A stretch of 64,000 nt of DNA from Sinimarinibacterium arenosum (GTDB lineage: Bacteria > Pseudomonadota > Gammaproteobacteria > Nevskiales > Nevskiaceae): contig NZ_SUKF01000008.1 of NCBI RefSeq assembly GCF_005047655.1, forward strand, positions 124,001 through 188,000, given 5' to 3'. Both the position numbers and the translations under genes were made by a program. Shown here piece by piece: positions 56,898-64,000 of the stretch. Under the pieces are notes generated by a model. The model saw only the letters and a list, made by a program, of their open reading frames with translations, made no database searches and had not been told where the DNA came from. Positions within the stretch are counted from its first letter, which is position 1. Each line of letters starts with the position of its first letter.

Positions 56898-57326
56898 ATG
56901 GCCTCCTCCGCCCTCTACCTGCTGGATCTTGCGGTACTGGCCGAGTTGACCCGGCCGGCCGGAAACCGTCGGGTGCAGACCCTGTTTCGCGAGCATCAGC
57001 GCGTCAGCGCCATCGCCGCGCCCACGGCCTACGCGCTGCTGCGCGGGGTCGAGGCGGTGCCGGAAGGCGCCCGGCGGACGCAGTTGGCCGGCTTCGCCCA
57101 CGAACTGGTCCGCAGCGGTCCCCCGGTCCTGCCGTTCGATCGCGATGCGGCCCTGTGGCTGGCGCGGGAGGCGCCACGCCGTGCCCGGCAGGGACGCAAC
57201 TGGACGGCGCTCGAGGGCCAGCAGGCCGCAATCGCCGCGACCCAGGATATGGTGCTGGTGACCCGCACCCCGGCGACGTATGCGGGTGCTCAAAGTCTGA
57301 GGACCGAGGACTGGTTCAGGCCTTAG
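56898..57326 (+). CDS. PIN-domain (VapC-like) protein, degenerate active site
   Basis: The 142-residue protein has the VapC fold signature region YLLDLAVLAELTRPAG near the N-terminus (first aspartate present, but T-N of DTNVL replaced) and WTALEGQQAAIAATQDMVLVTRTPATYAG near the C-terminus. Active VapC proteins use four acidic residues; here the last Asp of the VTRN..DF block is missing, and the third position is Glu. It pairs with the Phd-like gene upstream. It may be a weak or inactive RNase, or the pair may have another role. Confidence 0.8.
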   Translation: MASSALYLLDLAVLAELTRPAGNRRVQTLFREHQRVSAIAAPTAYALLRGVEAVPEGARRTQLAGFAHELVRSGPPVLPFDRDAALWLAREAPRRARQGRNWTALEGQQAAIAATQDMVLVTRTPATYAGAQSLRTEDWFRP

Positions 57327-57440
57327 CGACTGGGGAATTCGGCGTGGCATCGAAGCGCCAGGCTCTCTGGGTGAAAGGCCCCTATTACCTCTTCGAATTG
57401 CGTGGGATAGACTGCTCCTGCCTCTGGGGAGGGGAAAATC

Positions 57441-57789
57441 ATGTGGCGTTTTTTTTGCTGCGCTTTGCGCAGTGACGCTGATCGGCTGTACGTCGACACA
57501 TATCATCAAGGCGCCGCTGCCAGCGGCTTCGCGTGATCATTTCGATCGCGGCGAACGGCTAGAACTGACAAAAAAAGACGGACAGATCATTACGCTGACG
57601 TTCGACTCGATCGATGCTGCGAATTTCATCGGATTCGACGGCAAACGTCGTGTCGCCGTTCCGCTCGATCAGATCCGAGATATCCGTCACCGCGATGTCA
57701 GCATTGGTAAATCCATTGGGACCACGGCGATTGCGCTGGGTGCGGCGTTCGTCCTGTACATCGCCATCATCCTGTCGCGACTCGATTGA
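57441..57789 (+). pseudogene. Small lipoprotein gene with an 8-T frameshift in the signal peptide
   Basis: ATG 57441 follows a near-perfect GGGGAGGGG ribosome site. With one T fewer in the T8 run (57449-57456) it would encode MWRFFAALCAVTLIGCTSTH, a clean lipoprotein signal, joined to the open frame ending at 57789 (KKDGQIITLTFDSIDAANFI, GKSIGTTAIALGAAFVLYIA). As written, the frame breaks and only an internal GTG (57472) is available. Either a sequencing error, an inactivating indel or on/off slippage. A similar gene lies next to it. Confidence 0.7.
57449..57456 (+). repeat. T8 homopolymer at the lipoprotein signal peptide
   Basis: Eight consecutive Ts where seven would restore the reading frame of a lipoprotein; possible phase-variation tract. 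Confidence 0.8.
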
Positions 57790-57840
57790 CTGCGTCGCGA
57801 GCGGATCGTACGGATGCCGGGGCCAAAATCGGAGAGCGGC

Positions 57841-58176
57841 ATGCTCAGACTTCTTGCGGTGTATTGCCTGTCCGTTGTACTTGCTCTCACGAGCGGATGC
57901 GCGGCGACCTATGTGGTCGCCCCGGCGTCGCCGCGGGCGGCCAAGCAGCAGCTGAAAGTAGGACAGGAAGTTGTGATCAGGTTGAATGATGCCAAGAGCT
58001 ATCGCGCAACCGTCGATTGCATATGCGATGACGGCCTGCACACCGATGTCGGAACCTTCGCGTATGCGGATATCCAGAGGGTGGAGGTACGCAAGGTCTC
58101 CCCCCTTCGAACGACTGGCGCGGTGATCGGAGCATTCCTGCTGATCTCGGTGGCAAGAGTTTTTGGCGCACCCTGA
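57841..58176 (+). CDS. Small lipoprotein, paralog of its upstream neighbour
   Basis: The 111-residue lipoprotein starts at ATG 57841 after GGAGAG. Signal and lipobox: LSVVLALTSGCAATYVVAP. The body (KVGQEVVIRLNDAKSYRATV, VRKVSPLRTTGAVIGAFLLI) ends in a hydrophobic helix, the same layout as the preceding frameshifted gene, so the two look like tandem relatives. Function unknown. Converges on dgt with 78 bases between stops. It is less well conserved in sequence than in arrangement. Confidence 0.75.
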   Translation: MLRLLAVYCLSVVLALTSGCAATYVVAPASPRAAKQQLKVGQEVVIRLNDAKSYRATVDCICDDGLHTDVGTFAYADIQRVEVRKVSPLRTTGAVIGAFLLISVARVFGAP

Positions 58177-58254
58177 CGGGGCTTGCGTGCGGGGTGGAAA
58201 GGTAGGGCGCCTCTGCACCCTGGGACCGCAGGGAATTTCTGCGCAATAAGCCGA

Positions 58255-59406
58255 TCAGCGCAGGCGTCGCGGATCGAACAGACGTTCGTATTCGTCGAGC
58301 GCAAAGCGGTCCGTCATGCCGGCGATGTAGTCGGCGACAACGCGGGCGCGCCCCAATTCGGGATCGTCGCGTTCCTGTTGCTGCGTGGACGCATGAAAGT
58401 CCGGCGGCAGCAGGCGGGGATCGTCCATGAACCCGGCAAACAGTTCGCGAATCACGCGCTTGGCTTTGAACATCATGCGGTAGACGCGATGGTGCTGATA
58501 CAAGTGCTCACGCAGGAAGCGCTTCAGCGTGTCATTTTCCGCACGTTGCTGGGGACTGAAGTCGATCAGCGGGTGCGGCAGTGCGCGAACGGCAGCGATG
58601 CTGTCGACACCGGCCTGCTGCAGCGCTGTGCGTGAGTGATCGAGCAGATCTGTGACCAGCGTGTTGATAATGCGGCGGATGGTCTCGTGACGCTGCTGTT
58701 TCGGCAGGATGTCGCCGTAGCGTTCGAGAACTTCGTCGTGATGTCGGCGGAACAGCGGCACCTCGCGCAGCTGCTCGAAGCTCAGCAGATTCGCGCGGAT
58801 GCCGTCGTCGATGTCGTGATTGTTGTAGGCGATCTCGTCGGCGCGGTTTGCCAGCTGGGCTTCCAGACTGGGTTGGGTGCGCTGAAGAAAACGCTCGCCG
58901 ACGTCCCCCAGCTGGCGCGCGCGCGTTGCTGAGCAGTGTTTGAGGATGCCCTCGCGCGTATCGAACATCAGGTTGAGTCCGCGAAACTCGGCGTACTTGT
59001 CTTCAAGTTCGTCGACCACGCGAAGTGACTGCGCGTTGTGCTCGAAGCCTCCGTACGGCTTCATGCAGTCGTTCAGTGCGTCCTGCCCGGCGTGTCCAAA
59101 TGGGGTGTGACCGAGATCGTGTGCCAGCGAGATGGCTTCGCACAGATCCTCGTTGATGCTCAGTGCGCGCGCCATGGTGCGTGCGATCTGTGCAACTTCA
59201 ATCGAATGCGTCAGCCGGGTCCGGAACAGGTCGCCCTCGTGATTGACGAAGACCTGGGTCTTGTATTCAAGGCGGCGGAACGCGGCCGAGTGAATGATGC
59301 GGTCGCGATCGCGCTGGTATTCGCTGCGATGCCCGGTGGTTGATTCCGGATGGCGACGGCCGCGTGAGCCAGCCGAAGTGGCGGCATAGGAGGCCAGCTC
59401 GCGCAT
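58255..59406 (-). CDS. dgt: Deoxyguanosinetriphosphate triphosphohydrolase-like protein
   Basis: Hydrolyses dGTP (and other dNTPs) to nucleoside and triphosphate. The 383-residue protein has the HD-domain histidines and aspartates: DLFRTRLTHSIEVAQIARTM and SLAHDLGHTPFGHAGQDALN, then GGFEHNAQSLRVVDELEDKY. Start chosen at the ATG at 59406, giving MRELASYAATSAGSRGRRHP. It lies six bases after the aroB stop. This is the stand-alone dGTPase-like family; the exact substrate spectrum cannot be read from the sequence. Confidence 0.94.
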   Translation of the reverse strand: MRELASYAATSAGSRGRRHPESTTGHRSEYQRDRDRIIHSAAFRRLEYKTQVFVNHEGDLFRTRLTHSIEVAQIARTMARALSINEDLCEAISLAHDLGHTPFGHAGQDALNDCMKPYGGFEHNAQSLRVVDELEDKYAEFRGLNLMFDTREGILKHCSATRARQLGDVGERFLQRTQPSLEAQLANRADEIAYNNHDIDDGIRANLLSFEQLREVPLFRRHHDEVLERYGDILPKQQRHETIRRIINTLVTDLLDHSRTALQQAGVDSIAAVRALPHPLIDFSPQQRAENDTLKRFLREHLYQHHRVYRMMFKAKRVIRELFAGFMDDPRLLPPDFHASTQQQERDDPELGRARVVADYIAGMTDRFALDEYERLFDPRRLR

Positions 59407-59411
59407 GGCGA

Positions 59412-60503
59412 TCAATGGTCCGCCCGTGGAAACGTGCTGAGCGTTTCGGCCAGCGCATCGTGGTCGAAATCCGCGGTCACGACCGCTTCGCCAAGCTGGC
59501 GCAGCAGAATCAGACGCAGGCGCCCGCTGGCAACTTTTTTGTCCAAGGCCATCAACCGTACAAAGTCTTCCGATCGCATCCCGGCAGGCAAAGTGACCGG
59601 CAGTCCGAAGCGGGCGATCAGTGCCGAGCAGCGATCTGCGTCGGCGCGGGAGATCCAGCCGCTGCGGGCCGACATGTCTGCCGCCATGCACAGGCCGGCG
59701 GCGACGGCTTCGCCGTGCAGCCACTGGGTGTAGCCGGTAAAGGTTTCGATCGCGTGCGCGAACGTGTGCCCCAGATTCAATAGCGCACGGATGCCGCCTT
59801 CGCGTTCGTCCTTGGCGACGATCTCGGCTTTCATTTCGCAGCTGCGTCGAATGGCATACGCGGTTGCTGCCGGATCGAGTGCCAGCAGTGGATCGATGTT
59901 GGTCTCAAGCCATTCGAAGAATCCGCGGTCGCCGAGCATGCCGTACTTGATGACCTCGGCTACGCCGGCGCGCAGCTCGCGCGGCGGCAGGGTGCCCAGG
60001 GCGTCGGTGTCCGCCAGGACCATGAGCGGCTGATGAAATGCGCCAATCATGTTTTTGCCGAGTGCGTGATTGACGCCGGTCTTGCCGCCCACCGAGGAAT
60101 CAACCTGGGCCAGCAGGGTTGTCGGCACCTGCACAAAGTCGATGCCGCGCTGGTAGATCGCCGCGCTGAAGCCGACGAGATCGCCGATGACGCCGCCGCC
60201 AAGCGCGATAAGGACCCCGTCACGTGGCAGACGTGTCTGCAGCAGCCAGTCCTGAATGCTTCCCGCGGTGTTCCAGGTCTTGGTTGCTTCGCCGGCTGGA
60301 ACCACACGCACCTGGTCGTCGTTCAGCGTCAGCAGGGTGCTCACGCGGGAAAGATAGTGAGTGGCGACGTTGCTGTCTGTCACCAGTCGCAATGGACGGT
60401 CGCGGATTGCGGACCACAAACTGGGGTTGTTCAGCACGCCGGTGCCGATGTGGATCGGATAGCTGCGGTCACCCAGAGCGACAGATAAGGTTTGCATGGA
60501 CAT
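59412..60503 (-). CDS. aroB: 3-dehydroquinate synthase
   Basis: Second step of the shikimate pathway. The 363-residue protein has NAD- and Zn-binding motifs: GEATKTWNTAGSIQDWLLQT, LIALGGGVIGDLVGFSAAIY, TTLLAQVDSSVGGKTGVNH, NLGHTFAHAIETFTGYTQWL and the GEAVAAGLCMAADMS segment. Two ATGs (60503 and 60497) are possible. It starts 12 bases after aroK's stop and provides chorismate precursors, which the XanB2-like enzyme would also draw on. Confidence 0.97.
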   Translation of the reverse strand: MSMQTLSVALGDRSYPIHIGTGVLNNPSLWSAIRDRPLRLVTDSNVATHYLSRVSTLLTLNDDQVRVVPAGEATKTWNTAGSIQDWLLQTRLPRDGVLIALGGGVIGDLVGFSAAIYQRGIDFVQVPTTLLAQVDSSVGGKTGVNHALGKNMIGAFHQPLMVLADTDALGTLPPRELRAGVAEVIKYGMLGDRGFFEWLETNIDPLLALDPAATAYAIRRSCEMKAEIVAKDEREGGIRALLNLGHTFAHAIETFTGYTQWLHGEAVAAGLCMAADMSARSGWISRADADRCSALIARFGLPVTLPAGMRSEDFVRLMALDKKVASGRLRLILLRQLGEAVVTADFDHDALAETLSTFPRADH

Positions 60504-60515
60504 GGGGTGGTGAAA

Positions 60516-61046
60516 TCAGATTCCAGCGGGGCGATCGAGAAATTGCTCGATCTCGCGAATCACCGAGCGCGCGCTGCGATGGTCGGTCAGCACCGTCAGG
60601 TCGGCAATTTCCTGGTATAGCGGATCGCGGACTTCGAACAGCGCCTGAAGCGCGGCGCCTCGATCAGGGGCTTTGGACAACAGGGGCCGAGTATCGCTGC
60701 GCTGAGTCCGGGCCAGCTGCTGCATGACACTGGCATGCAGGTAGATCACCCGTCCGCGCGCACCCAGGGCCTGACGGTTGTTCGGATCCAGAATGGCACC
60801 GCCGCCGGTGGCAAGTACGATGCCAGGCTGTGCTGTGAGTTCGTCGATGACCTGCTTTTCGCGCCGACGAAAGCCGGCCTCGCCTTCCTTCTCGAAGATG
60901 TACGGAATGTCGACACCGGTACGGTGCTCAATCTCGTGGTCGGAGTCGACGAACTCCATGCCGCGCATTTCCGCCAGCTTGCGGCCAATGGTGGTCTTTC
61001 CCGCGCCCATCGGACCGATCAGAAAAATGCTTTGAGCGACCGCCAC
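60516..61046 (-). CDS. aroK: Shikimate kinase
   Basis: The 176-residue kinase shows the Walker A loop IFLIGPMGAGKTTIGRKLAE, the substrate-binding DSDHEIEHRTGVDIPYIFE and GFRRREKQVI, then the LATGGGAILDPNNRQAL glycine loop and RPLLSK. Length matches the family. It is in the conserved pil-aroK-aroB-dgt order; a hairpin lies between it and pilQ. Confidence 0.97.
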   Translation of the reverse strand: MAVAQSIFLIGPMGAGKTTIGRKLAEMRGMEFVDSDHEIEHRTGVDIPYIFEKEGEAGFRRREKQVIDELTAQPGIVLATGGGAILDPNNRQALGARGRVIYLHASVMQQLARTQRSDTRPLLSKAPDRGAALQALFEVRDPLYQEIADLTVLTDHRSARSVIREIEQFLDRPAGI

Positions 61047-61155
61047 GGAATCAGGCCCGCCGCACAGCGCTGGCTGCGATGCGTCCGTGTCTGAATGCCG
61101 CTATGGGGTCGTCCATCAATGCCGCGTTGCGAAGAAATCGGGGAACGCAGTATAG

Positions 61156-61184
61156 CCCCAGCCGCGTAACCCTCGCGGCTGGGG
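61156..61184 (-). terminator. Strong hairpin between pilQ and aroK
   Basis: An 11-bp perfect GC-rich inverted repeat (61156-61166 with 61174-61184, seven-base loop) lies 28 bases past the pilQ stop in the pilQ-to-aroK transcript. No T tract follows on the minus strand, so a complete intrinsic terminator is doubtful; it may reduce or process read-through. Confidence 0.45.
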
Positions 61185-61211
61185 GAATTGCTGAGGCTCT
61201 GAATTTCGGCG

Positions 61212-63293
61212 CTAGGGCGTTGAAAGGCCTTCCTGCAGGACCTTGGGGGTCACGAAGATCAGCAGCTCACGTTTGTTCTTGGACCGCGAGCTGTTGCGGA
61301 ACAGGTGGCCAAGCAGGGGGATGTCTCCAAGCAGCGGCACCTTGGCGGTGGATTCCACGGTTTCTTCCTGGAATACCCCGCCCAGCACGACTGTTTCGCC
61401 GCTGCGGATCAGAACCTGGGTTTCGACCTTGCGGGTGTCGATTGCCGGCGCACTGCCGGTCCCGGTGGTCACGTTTTCTCCCTGCGAGTCGTTGCTGACC
61501 GACAGGTCCATCACAACCCGATTGTCCGGGGTGATTTGCGGCGTGACCGTCAGTGACAGCACCGCTTTCTTGAACTGGGTCTGCGTGCCCGTGTTGCCGC
61601 TGGAGGTTTGATACGGAATTTCGCGTCCCTGTTCAATGGTGGCCTGCTTGCCGTTGGCAGTGATGACCCGCGGGGTGGAGATGATCTCACCGCGGCCTTC
61701 CTGCTGCAGCGCGCTGAGTTCGAAATCCACCAGGAAGTCGGAACCCAGAATGGTCCACGCCAGACGACCGGCCGGACTGCTCGCGGTTGGCAAATTGACA
61801 ACGTACGAATCGTTGAGCGCAGGGATGCCGCCGTTGGCAACGGTACGTGAGCCGGCATTGCTGCCGGATTGGCCGATAGTGGTATTTCCTGCGGTGCCGA
61901 TGGTACTGGTTCCGAAACGGGTGCCCAGTTCGCGCGCGAAGTCGTCATTGGCGATGACGATGCGTGACTCGATCAGCACCTGACGTACAGGGACGTCGAG
62001 ACGCGCGACCAGCTTGCGGACTTCGTCGATTTTCTCTCGGGTTTCCAGCACCAGCAGCGTATTGGTGCGTTCGTCTACCGACACGCGGCCGCGTTCGCTG
62101 AGCAGCGAGGTATCGGCGCTGGAAAGCAGTGCCTTGATATCGGTCGCCTTGGCGTAGTTGACCTGGATGATCTCGGAACGCAGAGGGGCGAGCTCGACCT
62201 TCTGCTTGAGCGCCTCAAGTTCAAGTTTTTCGCGCTGGGCAATTTCGCTGCTTGGCGCGACCAGCATCACGTTGCCCTGCTGCCGCATGCCCAGACCTTT
62301 GGTGCGCAGGATGATGTCAAGTGCCTGGTCCCAGGGCACGTTTTCCAAGCGCATCGCCATATCGCCGTTGACCGAGTCGCTGATCACGATATTGGTGCCG
62401 GCAACGTCGGCGATGATCTGCAGCAGGGAGCGGACGTTGATGCTCTGGAACGAGAGGCTGATGCGTTCGCCAGTGAACTGTGGCTGGCTCAGTTTGCGCT
62501 GTTCGACCTCGCTGGCCGTCAGCGGAATCAGCTCGACGGTGTACTGGTTGCCGGACTGGTACGCGGTCTGTTCATAGTCCTTGTTGCCTGCGATGGTCAC
62601 CACGATCTCGGTGTCGTTGCCGGCGTGGAGCACGTCGACAAATTTCACCGGTGTGGCGAAGTCGAGGACGTCCATGCGCCGTGTCAGCGCGCTTGAAACC
62701 GAAGCATTGCGGAAACGGGTGATGATCTTGCCGCTCTCGTTCCGGGTATCGACCGGGATGTTGGGGTTCGAAAGACGAACGAGTACGCGTCCCTCGCCGT
62801 TGTCGCCGCGACGGAAGTCCACGCCCTCGATCTGCGCGCCCGCGCGTGCGGTGGCGGTTGCCATGCCCGACGGAGTGGACACCATGGCCCCGCCGCCGAC
62901 GCGAATCAGCAGCGTGTTGCTGACCTGCTTGACGTCGTACTGTGCCGGGTTGTTGAGCTCGACCACCAGTCGCGTCCGCGTTTGTGATTCGGCCATGGCG
63001 ACCGCGCGCACGTTGCCGATGTTGACCTTGCGGTAGCGCTCGGTCATCGCAAGACGGGTATCCGGCAGGTCAATCGACAGCCGTGCCGGTTGGTCGACGG
63101 AAAACACGGCAGGCTGCGGCGCCGGCTCGGACATGGTCAACGTGATCAGAACGCCTTGTCCTTCTTGGGCGACAAAGTCGATGGACTCGAGTGCGCGGTC
63201 AGCGGCCGGCTGGGCGTGTAGACCGACGGCAGCCAGCGCGAACACAAGTCCTCCCAGGAGTCGTCTGCGTCGTGCGGCGATGAGGTTGAACAT
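61212..63293 (-). CDS. pilQ: Type IV pilus secretin PilQ
   Basis: The 693-residue outer-membrane secretin has a signal peptide (VFALAAVGLHAQ), two AMIN-type N-terminal repeats (residues about 30-240), then STN/Secretin_N (FTGERISLSFQSINVRSLLQ, NGDMAMRLENVPWDQALDII) and the secretin core with GNTGTQTQFKKAVLSLTVTP and VPLLGDIPLLGHLFRNSSRS. Length is typical. A complete gate protein for pilus extrusion. It starts 19 bases after the pilP stop. Confidence 0.96.
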   Translation of the reverse strand: MFNLIAARRRRLLGGLVFALAAVGLHAQPAADRALESIDFVAQEGQGVLITLTMSEPAPQPAVFSVDQPARLSIDLPDTRLAMTERYRKVNIGNVRAVAMAESQTRTRLVVELNNPAQYDVKQVSNTLLIRVGGGAMVSTPSGMATATARAGAQIEGVDFRRGDNGEGRVLVRLSNPNIPVDTRNESGKIITRFRNASVSSALTRRMDVLDFATPVKFVDVLHAGNDTEIVVTIAGNKDYEQTAYQSGNQYTVELIPLTASEVEQRKLSQPQFTGERISLSFQSINVRSLLQIIADVAGTNIVISDSVNGDMAMRLENVPWDQALDIILRTKGLGMRQQGNVMLVAPSSEIAQREKLELEALKQKVELAPLRSEIIQVNYAKATDIKALLSSADTSLLSERGRVSVDERTNTLLVLETREKIDEVRKLVARLDVPVRQVLIESRIVIANDDFARELGTRFGTSTIGTAGNTTIGQSGSNAGSRTVANGGIPALNDSYVVNLPTASSPAGRLAWTILGSDFLVDFELSALQQEGRGEIISTPRVITANGKQATIEQGREIPYQTSSGNTGTQTQFKKAVLSLTVTPQITPDNRVVMDLSVSNDSQGENVTTGTGSAPAIDTRKVETQVLIRSGETVVLGGVFQEETVESTAKVPLLGDIPLLGHLFRNSSRSKNKRELLIFVTPKVLQEGLSTP

Positions 63294-63312
63294 AGTGATA
63301 CTCCTGGGTGCT

Positions 63313-63822
63313 TTACTCGGCGAGCGTCAGGCTTGCAGGTCGTTGGGTCCAGCCGCCGAATCCGTCCGGGACCAGTTCCAGCAGGCTGATTTCGGATTCG
63401 GAGATGGCCACGACTTCGCCGTAGTTCTGTCCCATGTGGTTTTTACGTGTTACACGATGGATAACGCCGTCGGGTGCGCGGACCAGCGCAAACATGCCGT
63501 TCGGTGCCGCGATCGTTCCGACCATGCGAAGCGCATCAAGCGGGAATTCCTCCAAGGCTTCGCGGTTGCGATTCAGGTCTGGCCGCGGGCCGGACGAGAC
63601 GATCGCCGTCGCAGGCTGGTCGTTGCGCAATTCCACGAACGGATCCCGGCGCTCGCCAGGGTCGTAGGCGAAGCTTTCGAACTGCTTCGGTTGCGGAATC
63701 GGGTCAATCGCCTTGGATTTGCGCGCCTTGACCTCGGCCACGTACTGCTCCAGATCGGACATATCGGAGCCGCAAGCCGTGAGCGACAGCACTACCGCCG
63801 CGACGAGACAGAAGCGGATCAT
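63313..63822 (-). CDS. pilP: Type IV pilus assembly lipoprotein PilP
   Basis: The 169-residue protein has a lipobox (VVLSLTACGSD) and the PilP body: RDPFVELRNDQPATAIVSSG, ALEEFPLDALRMVGTIAAPN, ALVRAPDGVIHRVTRKNHMGQ. It links the PilNO inner-membrane complex to PilQ. Its ATG overlaps the pilO stop (ATGA). Confidence 0.95.
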   Translation of the reverse strand: MIRFCLVAAVVLSLTACGSDMSDLEQYVAEVKARKSKAIDPIPQPKQFESFAYDPGERRDPFVELRNDQPATAIVSSGPRPDLNRNREALEEFPLDALRMVGTIAAPNGMFALVRAPDGVIHRVTRKNHMGQNYGEVVAISESEISLLELVPDGFGGWTQRPASLTLAE

Positions 63823-64000
63823 TTCTTGCCCCCTTTCTTCTTGTTGTTCTTGGGTGCAGCTGCAGCGATCTCGTCGTCGTCAAGGTAACGGTAGGTTTGC
63901 GCGGTGGCGGTCATCCTCAGCCGGGTCGAATTGGCAGCGTTCTTGCCGCCAGAGGGACGAATTTCAACGTTCTCAATCGTCACGATCCGCGGCAGTGCGG
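63819..64000 (-). CDS. pilO: Type IV pilus assembly protein PilO, C-terminal end
   Basis: The frame enters from the right edge and gives about 59 residues ending in a Lys-rich tail (APKNNKKKGGKK). The first part, LPRIVTIENVEIRPSGGKN followed by RMTATAQTYRYLDDDE, is the PilO C-terminal ferredoxin-like region. It overlaps the pilP start. The identification rests mainly on its position before pilP. Confidence 0.85.
   Translation of the reverse strand, partial: ALPRIVTIENVEIRPSGGKNAANSTRLRMTATAQTYRYLDDDEIAAAAPKNNKKKGGKK

Overview
The window is about 64 kb of GC-rich chromosome from a gammaproteobacterium. The gene content (a xanthomonadin-type aryl polyene cluster with an XanB2-like chorismatase, and the pilOPQ-aroKB-dgt and gltBD blocks) suggests a relative of Xanthomonadales or Nevskiales. 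This placement is inferred from gene content, not from a phylogeny. No rRNA, tRNA or CRISPR array was seen, and no gap longer than 300 bases lacks a gene.

Layout: (1) 1-6500 holds the end of a sterol-desaturase-family enzyme, an ECF sigma/anti-sigma pair, a DUF547 protein, an alpha/beta hydrolase, glycerol kinase, an amidohydrolase and a secreted cupin. (2) 6526-24649 is a pigment cluster in two divergent arms around an intergenic region at 17711-17885. The minus arm encodes a ketosynthase, ketoreductase, two hotdog dehydratases, a lipoprotein, an FAD oxidoreductase, an MMPL exporter, a LolA-like protein, a thioesterase, a glycosyltransferase, an ACP, an acyltransferase and a chorismatase. 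The plus arm encodes an ACP, a membrane protein, an AMP-ligase, two more hotdog dehydratases, an LpxL-like acyltransferase, a ketosynthase, a cysteine-less chain-length-factor-like protein and a BASS transporter. Together they could make a hydroxybenzoate starter from chorismate, load it, extend and dehydrate it into a polyene, attach it to a lipid and export it to the outer membrane. (3) 24680-43863 carries housekeeping and accessory genes: an acyltransferase, hemE, pyrF, hrpA, a winged-helix/Ser-Thr-kinase/TPR membrane protein, a diguanylate cyclase, a YceH-type protein, a PQQ-dependent sugar dehydrogenase homolog, eutBC, a PAP2 phosphatase and a GST.

(4) 44000-50380 is a sedentary-type chromosomal integron: an integrase gene on the minus strand, a LexA-box-like palindrome in its upstream region, an attI core and eight gene cassettes bounded by attC sites. 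The pairing between each cassette's first bases and its own attC confirms the boundaries. An IS3-family element of 1250 bp has inserted inside the fourth attC with a 3-bp duplication; removing it restores a canonical attC. Most cassette products look like membrane proteins or lipoproteins.

(5) 50415-64000 holds gltD and gltB, a Phd/PIN toxin-antitoxin-like pair, two small lipoprotein genes (one with an 8-T frameshift in its signal peptide), dgt, aroB, aroK, pilQ, pilP and the end of pilO, the last six forming a conserved type IV pilus/shikimate block on the minus strand.
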